Made by a program: the position numbers and the translations under genes. From assembly GCA_029721435.1 (NCBI GenBank), contig CM056574.1, positions 33,250,001 to 33,314,000 on the forward strand: a stretch of 64,000 nt of DNA, written 5' to 3'. Within the stretch, counting starts at the first letter, position 1. Every line of letters begins with the position of its first letter. Of this stretch, positions 33,163 through 44,794 are shown in pieces. The DNA comes from Gymnothorax reevesii (Eukaryota > Chordata > Actinopteri > Anguilliformes > Muraenidae). Under the pieces are notes generated by a model that had not been told where the DNA came from, made no database searches, and saw only the letters and a list, made by a program, of their open reading frames with translations.

Positions 33163-35700
33163 GCACATATGTACACATGGACAAACATATGTATGCTCAG
33201 TAACTCACACAAACACAAGCGAGCACATTCACTCTCATACATAAATACACACACAAAACTGCTCCACTCATCAGCTGGAATAAGTCTTAGCTACAGCATA
33301 GAGAAACATTGAAGTGGGTCAAAAAGGGTTCACCATTTAATCGCTCCTGATCATGAGACCAGGCCTGTACCAGAAAAAAAGCACCACCGCAAAATAATGA
33401 GGAGACACAATGCACAGCCGTGTTCTCAGCAGCTTTTCTTCCACAGCTGAAGTCGCCATCGTTCCTCCATTAAGCCCTACGGATCATCCCCCTACTCACC
33501 CACCCAAATTCAAACTGCTCTCATCCCCTCCACAACACCGCCGCCTCTCCCTGTATCAGGTGTCGGGCCCCGAACACGTGAAAACAGGAGACGGGCCAAA
33601 ATCACGGCCGCAGCCGAGCCCCACAGAGTTTAGAATTTGGAGTGCAGATAAGGATTACAACCTGAAGGAATGAGAGGGTGTTATCCCTCTTTTATTTTGT
33701 ATAATATGGACCAAGACTCCCATAAAATCTCCACTGCCTATAGGATATCAATGGCCTACATATTGCCTGTCACTCCACCACCAGTATCGCCACCTCAATT
33801 AAGCTACCCAGGACAGTTCATGGGGCCGAGGAAGAGGGTGTAAACTGGCACTGCCTCTCAGAAGCAGAGGGACCAGCTTAAATTTCACATCTCACTGCAC
33901 CTCCTAACCGTCCCCTCCCCCATCCAGCCCCAATCCCCACTGACCACAGGTTCCAGGCCTCACTCCCAAATGGCCCGACAGACTCGACACAAATAAACAG
34001 AGTGGCCATGGCGACACGGAATGAAATAGCCCAGAAAAACAGAACATAACAGAAGCAGTAGCCAGAGTAGGCTTGAGGGACACTGACGGTATGTGTGCGA
34101 GTGAGAGATGGAGTGATGGAGTGAATAAATAAATGCAAGAGGAGGGCAGGGAATGTGTCTAAAATACTTCCAAACACAGTGACACGCTCCCGAACATAGC
34201 ACCAATGGGAGAGATAATGGGAATTCTGGTGTGGTGCGAGAGTGTGTACTGAAAGCCACACAGAATCCTAAGTGCTCCCCGTTACTGCCGTACCCACAGT
34301 CAGCCAAGGGAACACATAGGACACACACTGACACCCCCCCCCCCCCACCCTCACCCTCCAAAACCAGCTGCACTCTGCCCCAGCTCAGAACTTCTCACAG
34401 CCTTCTTCTCTTATCATTAATACATACAGTGAGCTTCTTAAGAATTTTAGACGGAGGCAAAATTTTAAAAGGCCGTAATTCCTACACTCCATATGGATGT
34501 AAATACTGTTAAATTAATGCTGACAGCCTTCATTTTAATGGGAAGGAATTTAAATTCATATGGAGTGAAACGTGTGGAAATAACAGCCATTTAAATATCA
34601 GTCACTGGCCAAATGCTAACAGGCCTCACTGTAATTCAGCCGGAGATGGCTTATCCAGAAGTATGTCAAACCAGGACTTACAGAGTCTTAAGTTCACTGC
34701 CTCAACCATTCGGCATGACGAGCAACTTCACACATGAAAGGGATAATTCAGTTTCCCTGGGAGCAACTTGCACTCCAAACTTAAGCTTCAACAGTTTGTT
34801 CTTGTGTGTACGACTCTTTAAAATATTAAATCTCATTTTTAGTTGGTGCTACAGCATTTCCTCTTGCTAAGCAAAAGATGTTCAAGAAAACCATGGTTTG
34901 GCTTCCAAAAACAACATTTCAGAAGAGTTTTACAGAGAATAAGAATATGCATTGAGAAGGGACAAGGAGGGAAGTATTAGCATTAGCTACATATTTAAAA
35001 TAATTTTCATGTTGATAATTATTTATACAGAAAATTCTGTCAGAAATTATTAGAAAATTCTTCAAGGGTTTTTTCATCAGAGAGAGGACTGCCCGAGCCA
35101 AACGGAAACACGGAGCACAAGTGAAAAATTAAATTCTACCAAAAGTGAAATTTCTTTAACAACTCATTGGAGTGAAATTACAGACCTTCCTAATGGTTGC
35201 ATGCAATTTACCTTCAGATAATTTCTCCCCGCGGCCCAATTTTCCCACAGAGATACATTTTGTGGATCTTGCGAAAATAGCCTGCATTAGGTGTTATGAA
35301 CTCCCTCTCAGCTATAAAAAACGTAGACAAAAGATGAAATAGGCTAGCATATTTAATATATTTACAGGCAAAATGAGTAGACAGTAGGGATAAAGCCCTT
35401 CAACATAGCATAAATGGGTACAGAGGGAGACTGGCAGTGTGGAGGAACAAATGGTCATTGTGAAAGAAACTTTAATAGCCTGGCACTTCCTCACACACAT
35501 ATTTATAATCATTCTATGTTTACATCAGTATAACTAGCCACACCATGATCAACTAAAAAAATGATAACTTAATTTTAGGAGTTAGCCTTGAGCCAGCATA
35601 TGGCTATAAGGTTTGACGAATTATGCACTCAGTGCAATGACAAATAATACCTAAGCAGGATAACCGAGCGAATCAGACAAGTGGAGCCCATTCTCATTCC
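33162..35700. other. No recognised gene
   Basis: CA-rich sequence follows the AT microsatellite to about 33260. A C run lies at 34334-34346. The part at about 34430-34620 looks single-copy and AT-rich, and contains two inverted occurrences of CCATATG/CATATGGAG (about 34489 and 34557). No frame is convincing. Confidence 0.35.
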
Positions 35701-35917
35701 GACGTGTCATATATTGACGCTACCTGACCAAGCATCGATAAATGAGGCAAAAGGTCAATTTTGGCGTCCTTTATCAACGCCAGTGTAAAATGAGCCCTAC
35801 CCCCTAACCCTAATCCTTAATCCGAACCCTAACCCTAACCCTCGAATAATGACGCCAAAAACTTCCTTCTGCCTCGTATATTGACGTTTGGGCAGGTGGC
35901 TTCAAGATATGACGAGT
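35701..35917. repeat. Foldback repeat with a telomere-like (CCCTAA)n core
   Basis: The left arm (35701 to about 35783: GACGTGTCATATATTGACGC, TACCTGACCA, ATGAGGCA, TTTTGGCGTC) is matched inverted by the right arm (about 35843-35917). The right arm, read inward, gives ACTCGTCATATCTTGAAGCC, ACCTGCCCA, ACGAGGCA and TTTTTGGCGTC. Between the arms, at about 35796-35843, lies a degenerate CCCTAA array (CCCTAACCCTAAT, CGAACCCTAACCCTAACCCT). Pairing between the arms is imperfect but continuous. This is likely a short foldback DNA element. Confidence 0.7.
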
Positions 35918-36595
35918 CTGGGCTGAGAATCTGTTGACAAGTGGCAACTGCTGGTATGTGTGAGTGTGTGAGTGAGAGGGACAGCGAGTGACCAGCCTGC
36001 AGTCACTACATCAGATATGTAGGGGAAAAAATATTAATTTAATTATTCAAATAATAAGGATAGCACCAAAGTATGTAAATATACATTTTCATTGACATCT
36101 ATGATAATTATATTGCTGCAAATTTATATCACAGCATAAATACTTATTTTACGTACTTTAACGGACACAGCTCACACACAAGGAAATAAAAAGACTTGTG
36201 AGGAGAAATGGAGACATACGTATATCAATTTCAGAGATATTTCAATGAATATAATGCTCGAGTCAGGAGCATGTGTGCTTGTCAGTTTGCATGGCTGAGT
36301 GTGAGAGTGTAGTGTGTTTGCGACTGCTTCCTGTATACGATTGCAGAGTTGGAGTGAACTGGCATTCACATGAAGTAGTGTGGCAAGCGGGTGCCGACAG
36401 CTCGTACGGGTAACCGGGGCAACCCCTGTAAATAACCCGGGAGGCCGGAGTGTTGTCATTGATATGCAGACACCTGCCCCGGTGACGGTCATGAATATGC
36501 ATGCCGAACATCATCGGAGACAGCCGGAAAATGTCAGGCTCCTGGAACGACCATATTACCGACAGCACTGATAGAGCCATTGCCAGCCTCAGCCC

Positions 36596-36626
<31 letters not shown>

Positions 36627-37150
36627 AGGCCTGGGGGGGTGGGGGGAATGTGGATCTTCTCTCTGCTCCTTCTCCCATCTCCACACAGATCTGTTGACTG
36701 TCCATTCTAGGTGTCTCCTTTAAAATAAAATCTATACAGTAAAAAGCTGTATCCTCAGCCCACCCGTAACCGCCTCCCTGAACATGTGGTTGGAAGCATC
36801 ATTAACACTGGCCTTCAGGCTTTTAAATGTAGAACACATGCACATCTCCTGTCCACCAATTGATTGAGCTGCAGCGAACCATAGGATTCATATTCAGTTC
36901 ATATTCGATACTGTTTTGGCTATTGTTCACATTTGCATCAAATAAAAAAAACAAAAACTACAATGCATGTATATCTCAGTGAGTGCCTGTTGATATAAAT
37001 ATTAATTTTTGCAAGTGCATCAGTGCCTGAGTGTGCATTTATGTTTGTATGGCAACTAATGAGGAAATATGATAAACTATTTTGGTCTGTTTGTACTTAT
37101 AGGGAACATATTCCAAGCACATGGATGTCTTTCACAGAACATGTATGTCC
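35918..37150. other. No recognised gene; (CA)n at 36600-36627
   Basis: Mostly AT-rich. A (CA)n run of about 28 bases is followed by a G-rich patch (36631-36645). Short frames are unremarkable. Confidence 0.4.
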
Positions 37151-37163
37151 GTGTGTGTGTGTG

Positions 37164-37206
<43 letters not shown>
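37151..37206. repeat. (GT)n microsatellite
   Basis: Nearly continuous GT dinucleotides with one GCAT interruption near 37163, read directly. Frames through it are not genes. Confidence 0.95.
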
Positions 37207-37209
<3 letters not shown>

Positions 37210-39598
37210 CAAGCCTGGATTTTTGTGTGTGTTGCATGTTAGTAAGATGTCTGCATGTGCAAAGTATCACTTTGCATGTGTTTCTGTTGTCTGGACGCAC
37301 GCATGATGCTACATGCTTGTCTTTTATGATACATTGCAGACTCTCACAACTTCCCATTATTCCCACAATACCTTCCAAAGGCAGATCCCCCCTGCCCCCA
37401 CCCCCCACCAGCCTCCGCTGCATTTACTTCTATGCTTTAATGTCAAATTCAATATTTGCCATGACTTCACAGGCAGCTGTTTTTTTTCGATCTCTATGCT
37501 CATATCTTACATGTGATGATAGAAACGCTCGGGGCTAAACACAAGGCTTAAATGAAATGAGGTGCATTCAATGTTTGCAGGCACGGAAAACGCCGGCATA
37601 CACCAGCATACAGGCGGGATTTAATGGTCTTTCACTAATGTCAGAGCAGCGAGAATTAGTCATTACTGAAGGAGCATCTTTTTGTCTGCCTTAAGAGCTT
37701 AAATATTTTCCAAGGCGATTTTTATGAAGATGGAGTGGCCTATGATGGTGTCAGTTGCTGCAGAAGTCTCCACAACCACCGCTCAGTGAGATGATCACTG
37801 CAGAAAAAGCCCAAGAGATCCCCCTTCTGCAATCCACTCTCCTTCCCAGTCTTTCTCATTCTGCTGCATCCTTCTTTCTCAGTCTGTCCTCTCTGTCATT
37901 TGCTCAGTATCTCTATTTCCCCCCTCGATATTTCATTTGTTTGCTTACCTTCCCTCTCTCCATTCCTCTCACTCACTATCTGTTCTTCCTCCACAATCTT
38001 TAGCGACATTTTTTTTTCTCATTGAAACTCCAGCCCCCACTCCCACCAGCACTCAGTGGATCAGGAAGCTAAATACTGGCTTGTGTCTCCACTCAACACT
38101 GCTCTGTCCATGACACTTACTTCTTCATCAATCTCTTCACCTCACTCAATTCACTCCCAAGAAGATAAATAAAAAAAAAAACAGGAAACAGATTCCAAAT
38201 CCTATGGGAGTTGCCCAATGACATGAGAAACCAATTCCTGTGGGCAGCCATCTTGATTATAAGATGTTTGGATCCCAGCACAAGTGCGCTGTGGGCTCTT
38301 TTTGCACCAGAGCCTATACGCACCAACACTGTTATAAACTTGGCACCTTTTTTGCCAGTTATTTTAACTGTAATTTTACAATAAGTTTACAACAGAGTTC
38401 CATGTATGTTAACAGTAAACCACAGATAAATGTGCATAGGACTCAACTTACAGTTAAAATACGCAGGATACGATGTGTTAATGTAACTGTTAAATTCAGT
38501 CAGTTTATAACAGTGAAGTGTCTGGGCAAGAAGAGAAGAAGAATTAAAACAGAATTGAGATATTCATTTGTACAGCTCAGGGAAAAATAATAAAATTTAA
38601 AAATCAGTCCCAGGAGGTTAATTTGCTTTCTGCAAAGAGATGTTAGATTTTAAAAGTATAATTATTTATAGAATAATTATGCAATTATACCACTGCAAAG
38701 GCACACTTTTGAATGGACTAAAATTCAGTGGATGTTCTGGCACCAGAGGCTTAATAAATTGAAATTCCTCTGGAGTTTGCCAGCACGGTGCTTTAGAATT
38801 ACAGGGTTCAAACTAACATTTACAACTTTCTGAGGAATATGCGTGCAAAGTTTGGCCACTCAGTGTACAGTTAAGAAACTGGAAGTGTGTCATTCTGATC
38901 TGAACTGAATTTAACAATCTAAATGAACATCCATACTAAATCATTATCACTCAAAAAAACCAGATTGGGTGTCTGCTAAATTAATCTAAGTGTAACATGT
39001 TGCTTTTACCATATATAGCCATGTTTTGTGGTTGAATATCATTAAGTAATGTTATTTTAGCATGATGTGCAATAACTTAACATTTATTAAATTCAGTTAT
39101 GCTGACAGAACCTAATGCTTTTTGGGTAAGATATCAAATGGCGTGTACAACTCCAGAACAGAAGGTGGCAGTAGTGTGCGAGCAGGGAGTGTATTTACAA
39201 ACTTTACTACCGGAAGTTGCAGAAGAAGGCAGAGCAACGCACGAAAGAGACGGGCGGGGCGGACAAGTTGGGGAAGGCGGTTTGCTTTTAGGTGCTTTTT
39301 TTTCCCTAACTAGATATCAACAGTCATAAACTAGGATAACAAATGTTTACGTTGTTTAAAACAAATATTGGTGTCAGAATTGACTTTTATTGAATTATTA
39401 CTGTTGATTATCATATGACTGCAAGGACTGTCAACTAAAGTATTTGTGATTGTCAAACATACACAAGTCTTGTCTGATTAGCATAATTAATTAGTTGTGT
39501 TGTATCATTTTAAAATATAGTTGAACCTACCCCATTAAATTGGGTTACCCACACTTAAATCAAACATAGGTAAATATATTGAACTAACCTTTAAAAGT
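37207..39598. other. No recognised gene; possible dispersed repeat 38300-38560
   Basis: The part at 38330-38520 repeats TTTAACTGTAA, AACAGTAAAC, ACAGTTAAAAT and TAACTGTTAAATTC motifs, reminiscent of a common fish repeat of ACAGTAAA type. The segment at about 37560-37760 looks single-copy and could be conserved non-coding DNA. No gene is recognised. Confidence 0.3.
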
Positions 39599-39938
39599 TA
39601 TGTTGGATTTACTCCTTGCAATTAAGTAACAGTAACGCCGACACATTATGTTTATTCAGCATGTTTACATTAATTTCACTCAACAAAAGTGTCTCTTGCT
39701 AAATGAGCGTATTATAATTGGGTGGAAATACTTTCCATAAATTTTGTATGTTAACCCTACAAAAGATTATTATGTTGGACTTACCCCTTGTAATTGAGTA
39801 ATAGTAACAACAACACCTTATGTTGAACCAGCATATTTACATTTAAGTCACTCAATAAAAGATTTTGTTGCTAAATTAGCGTTTTATGATTGGGTGGAAA
39901 TACTTTCCATAATTTTTTTATGTTCACCCAACAAATAA
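39599..39938 (+). repeat. Two-copy tandem repeat, period about 172 bp
   Basis: The unit starting TATGTTGGATTTACTCCTTG (about 39599) recurs at about 39771 as TATGTTGGACTTACCCCTTG. Both copies contain ATTGGGTGGAAATACTTTCC and then ATGTT(A/C)ACCC(T/A)ACAAA. The copies are roughly 80 percent alike by eye. A partial, more diverged piece may precede them from about 39520. Confidence 0.75.
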
Positions 39939-42900
39939 TTTTTTTGAGAGTAGATAGAACAATTTATTACCAATTATGTGCAATAGTTAACGCAATTTTG
40001 ACCAAAATGACAGTTAGAACCCTATAATTCTAAGGTGTCAAGCCTCTAAGGGAATTTCACTCCTTAGGCCCCTGTTTCACCCCCAGGGCAGAGATTTTGG
40101 TCCTTCCAGTAGCTGAATGGTGCTAGGGAGAAGAAGCATGAGGTGGGAAGCGTGTCTGGAGAGACGGGCATAGAAGGTCAGACAGAACAGACCCCCTTTT
40201 GAGAGAGCGTGGGTACGCTCTGGCATGGATGATGACTGGCACTGTCTCTGATCTATTACCTCAGTGACTGCGCCTGAGGACCCAGCCTGCTGGAGCACTC
40301 TTACCATAGGCTGCCAGTACCATGGGGAAAGACAACTGCTAGGAAAGCTGATGGACATGCCCCACAGTTATCTGCCTCATTTGGCCACTTTAGCTGTTGG
40401 TATTATTGTATTGCCAGAAAATGGGACCAAGCAACACAACTTCCAAGCTTAGGCATCTGTTTGCTTTGGCACTGAAGGTTATTTATATAAAAGGCCTACC
40501 AAAGACAGACTTCATCCATGATTGCATTTAATAAATGGCAGTCTTTATTTTTCTAAGTACAGCGTTGGCGTCCATTATGATTTAGTAAATGGTCTATAAA
40601 TCCACCCGTTTCAAGACGCAGAGCGCACGGGTCAATTCTCGTAGCAACAATGTCGTAGTCAGACTTCGATAATCCGTTGTGCCTAGTAAATAAATGGCAT
40701 AACACCTAGCAGCGCGCGCGTATGAAGATGTAAGTTTTTAGCCACTAGTTAGCTTCGCTGGCGGCCTCGTATGTGACTCCTTTCATTTCTTCTGTGCCGG
40801 GAACAGCTGTCGCAGCACGCCAAGGCCTGAGGCCACGAAGACCGACAATCTGCTCCCTGTTTGACAGATTCCGCGCAGAGCGAAGCTGAACTACAGGGAG
40901 TAAGGGCAAATGCACCCAATGATCTTCCGTTCAAGGTCAAAACTACCGTCTGATTTACCTAAAGGGTCTATGCATGTCCTTTTTTCCTCCTAATTTTTGC
41001 CTATACAGCCAGTGTAAATGCAAAATGATAATAATGAAAATGAAAAAAATATATATATTATTAGTATTATTTTTTAATTGTTATTATTATTATTAATACA
41101 TTCATTCAAAAAAAAATAACAAGAGGCTCCTCAGAGCCTGTACTCGGGCCGGGTCTGAGCCTGGGCCAATCGCGAAACTGCGCGCGCGCGTGAGCAGGTC
41201 AATCGCGACACCGGTGGAAAAAAAAAAAAAAGAACGGAGCCAACCTGCCTGACTAATTCAAATTTTTTAAATCTCATTGACAATGAGCTATGCAAGCCGA
41301 TTGTAAACTTTAACCCTTCAGTTCAGTGACTACTTCAAGCCGTAAAGGAAGTATATAGCTCGCAAGGCAATACAATCTCCCCTCTTAAAAGTTGCAACCA
41401 CACTGAGCCATATCAGATTTCCAGAAGATGTCACAATCAGAAGATAAAGTTGTCATCGCTCCCATAGGAAAGACACTCAAATTCACTTTGGTCACCTCAA
41501 TGGATACTTCAACTCAGTTCAGGGCCAGAATTTCAGAAAAATCTCACATTAGTAATCTTCAACGATATCTTTCCACATGTCACCATTTGTTATTTCTGAA
41601 GGTGTCTCGCTGTGTTGGCGAAAGGCAACCGTTAGCCGGTGTCAATTTTCAACAAATATTTGACCGTCTGTTTTACTACATAGATTTCACTTGATTCATT
41701 GGTCATGCTGCAGATCCAAGGAAAGCGCAGGCCATTCTAACCCCTTTTGCGTAAAGGTGCCAAAATGATTCAGGCTCCAGGCTTCGGGACTTCATTTATG
41801 CAATAGCAAAGGTGTGCCTGCATATTGCGCCACTAGATTCGGTTAGACCTCTGAAATTTTGAAAGAATGTACCTGTAGACTATCGGGAGAGCGCTTGATC
41901 AATCAGTCTTCTCTTCATTGCATTAATTTAAAAACCAATCCCCTTGTTCACCGCTGTGAAGCAGACCACTCATTCCTGCACAAATAGCCTACCTCTGACG
42001 TGGAAATCGGCCGTCAATTCTATTTTAGCGAGCAGATTATCTCTGAACTCCACAAAAGTAGACCGATCTTGGAATCTGATCTCTTCTATCAGATTTTCTT
42101 CGAATGGCCGAAGAAGACTTGAAGATAACGACTAAACTTAGAAAACAATTTAACGCAGATTCGTGTTCTGTTCTGACACGTCAAAATAATGCGGTTGCTA
42201 ATGCAAGAATAACACGAAGAATTCCAAGGTTAAAGGAGCAATGCTTACCGCGGGCAACCTATGCGAGTATGTCTTAATGCTATGCATCATTTACTGCTGC
42301 GTCATGCATGGCGAAACCCAAGTTCCATGGCATTGGTTTCAAAGGGAATACATTTTCAAAATTTGGCATTTTTGCGGTTCTGAACATGCTGCATTGTTCA
42401 GTCAACAGTTTAAACAAGAAAAAATCAGTTTATAGTACAAGGGAACAGTGTTAAATTAGAATAGTTAAATTAGACACCCCCCAAGGGTGGCAGGGGGATC
42501 TGGCGCCACCCCATTGCCAAACTCGAGGGCACAACCTTTCAGATTTGACATCAATTGAAAATAAATAATAAATAATAATGATAAAATAGCTGGCAGAACT
42601 TCGTGGAGCGAGTTCAGAGAGGCTGAGGACTGTCAATTTAGTTCCATATGGATTCCTTAATAGAGGACCGTGCTTTTTGCACATCAATTATTTTTCAGTC
42701 GCACCTTAAAAGGTGCTTGATGTGTTTAAGGAATAAAGCATAAACCTATTTTTAATACAGTGCATTTTTGATTACACTTCAAAAGATGACAGACTCATGC
42801 TTAAATAATACTATAATGCGTTTTGCATATTGTACTTAAAATAGACTCAGAATAAATGAGGCTTCACTAAAATAGGGACAAATTCATGGAGACGGCGATC

Positions 42901-43710
42901 CCTCGCAAAGTTCAGTAACGGTGTATTTAAGCGTGATTATAAAACGGTAATAGCCAAAATCCTAAAATTTGAGACCAAGGCTACGGCCATGACATCACCA
43001 GAAAAAAAGACAACATCCAAGATGCATATTTAGCCTGGTGTAAACAGGCCCTAGTCACTAGACTACTTACTTTTTGCAGAAACTATACCGTTTTTAAAGA
43101 CAGACATCGCCAAACCCTCTCCACAATTACGCAAGGAAGATGACCCATTCGCCTCTCTGTACGCACTGTAATGCAAATCCCAAGATGAATGCAGTTATAC
43201 GAGCATGATACTCTGTGAAGCCAATTTGAATGAAAACAGTGGGCACTCCGTATAGACTCACTTCTAGAGCACACAAGTTATCCAATACATGGAATATCCA
43301 ACTCAACGACGAGCCTAAATATTTTTCCAGCTTTCCTGCGCTACACTCAGAATTTTTGACAGCGTGCCAACCTAGCGGTGCTCAGCGGAGCGTTGCTCTC
43401 TGCGGATTATAAGCAAATGGAAAACATTTTGAATCGCCCAAAACTAGCCTAGACTCTTGAACACCACAGGTTTAAGTCAAATAGCAAAAACTCACTGGCA
43501 TCGGTCAAGGGAAAAGCTACTCTAGTCATTACGAATGCAACCACACTCCGATAATGTATTTACCTCACACAGGCTGTCAGACAAATCATTCGCAGCATTC
43601 CGTCTTTCCCATGTGTGCGAGTCATCATTAGTCTTGCAGCAAAGTAGGCATTAAAAAGCTTTCTTAGACTGGTGTTTATTCTGAGGGGCAGGCAGGTTAC
43701 GATTTTACAT
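39939..43710. other. No recognised exon; simple sequence and scattered CpG-rich bits
   Basis: AT-rich simple sequence lies at 41040-41120 and a poly-A run at 41218-41231. The patch 41130-41215 is CpG-rich (GCGCGCGCGTGAGC). Short frames such as 41428-41694 and 42241-42435 carry no motif. If the candidate first exon to the right is real, this stretch would be the start of its first intron. Confidence 0.35.
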
Positions 43711-43720
43711 CTTTACTTAC
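43711..43720 (-). other. Candidate splice donor site
   Basis: On the minus strand the exon end CCG is followed by GTAAGTAAAG, matching the GTRAGT donor consensus over its first six intron bases. It directly follows the four-codon candidate coding start. Confidence 0.5.
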
Positions 43721-44325
43721 CGGAACAGACATTTTCCAGTGGCTGTGGTGCTTGGGTCTGTGTTATGGTTGACAGGGGCAAATCTTCAGGCGCTTCACCT
43801 GCAAAGCCGCTATTCTCTTCTCAAGCAGACAACTGAGGAGTCGGTTTCTATTCCATATTGTTTTCTTCAATATCCACGTCAAATCCAAGTGTTATGCTTT
43901 CTGAATAGTTCGGCGTTAATTTTCTCCGGGCACCAACGAGCAGCCTCCTGTAGGCAGAGTCCAGGGCATGCAAGTGGTATTTACGGAGCCCCTTTATCTC
44001 CGCTCCGCAAAGCAGACTTTCCTCTTTTCAGCAAATGTCACTCGGTTTGCGGTTTTATATTTACCGGTTTCAGCCACTTTTGGGAACGGGATCCTTTGCG
44101 CTGACGCTCCAAGCGCAGATTGCGTCCGGCGATCTAAATATCTTTGATTTCCAGATTTGCTGCTGTAAATGTCACTCCGTTGCAGAACGACACGGAGAGC
44201 TGCTCTCTCGCGCTAATGATGGAATCAGCAAGTTGGGCTTAAAGGGGTGGTCTCCCAGAGGGGGGAGTGCGGGCGCCTGGAAAACAACGCTCTCTGAGGT
44301 TGCAGCTTAAAGGGCACGGCTTAAT
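43721..44325 (-). CDS. Candidate first exon of an unidentified gene: 5' UTR plus four codons and a splice donor
   Basis: On the minus strand, CACTGGAAAATGTCTGTTCC followed by G|GTAAGTAAAG places an ATG in good context (A at -3). Four codons (M-S-V-P) then reach a splice donor closely matching the vertebrate consensus, at 43720/43721. Only 43721-43732 would be coding; the rest would be 5' UTR. Upstream (higher coordinates) the sequence is GC- and CpG-richer than its surroundings. It includes two upstream reading frames: a two-codon ATG-GAA-stop at 43848-43856 and a 17-codon one at 43916-43969. I cannot identify the gene from four residues. Exon 2 would have to lie at lower coordinates or beyond the window. 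The start, donor and composition fit a developmental-type first exon, but chance remains possible. Confidence 0.4.
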
Positions 44326-44360
44326 TTTTTGCCGGTGCGACTTACTTTCCCCTTTTAATA
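44326..44360 (-). promoter_or_regulatory. Possible core promoter with TATA-like element
   Basis: On the minus strand AATTATTAAAAGGGG (about 44349-44363) resembles a TATA-type box. It lies roughly 30 bp upstream of the GC-richer segment that I interpret as 5' UTR. The transcription start is not defined; this is inference from position and motif only. Confidence 0.25.
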
Positions 44361-44794
44361 ATTTTGGAGGGACAGGAAAAACTCAAGAAATCGAGGTTTA
44401 CTAAGTTACTGAATTAGTTGTCCCTGTGATTAAAATGTATGAAAAGACAAGATGTAGCCAAATATGCAACTCACTTAATAGACCATAGGTTAAGTTCAAA
44501 CTTCAAACAGGAAAGAGCATATCCTTTTAATTCAATATATTTATCCTGTGTTTCAATGTTCAATGAGTGAATTCTTTTTTTAAAAATGAAAACCATTCAT
44601 CTTAGAACTATGGGCACCCCTGGCAAAGATGACACCCGCCTGTACTTTGCTATAATTTGCAATAGGGTCAGAACAAAGAAAAAAGTTGGAAGGGATTTGT
44701 GATCATTCCTTCAAGCAGAGATTTACAAGACCATGAGTACCCTTCAATTTTGTACCAAGGAATCGCCCTCCCCAGTTCAGACCACAGGTTTTCA

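Noticed and set aside
35796..35843. Chromosome end or fusion point marked by telomeric repeats
   Set aside because: The CCCTAA run is short, degenerate and enclosed by inverted arms, which fits a foldback repeat better than a true telomere or fusion.
41428..41694. 88-codon plus-strand frame near the candidate first exon
   Set aside because: Wrong strand relative to the candidate gene, no splice signals, no recognisable domain.
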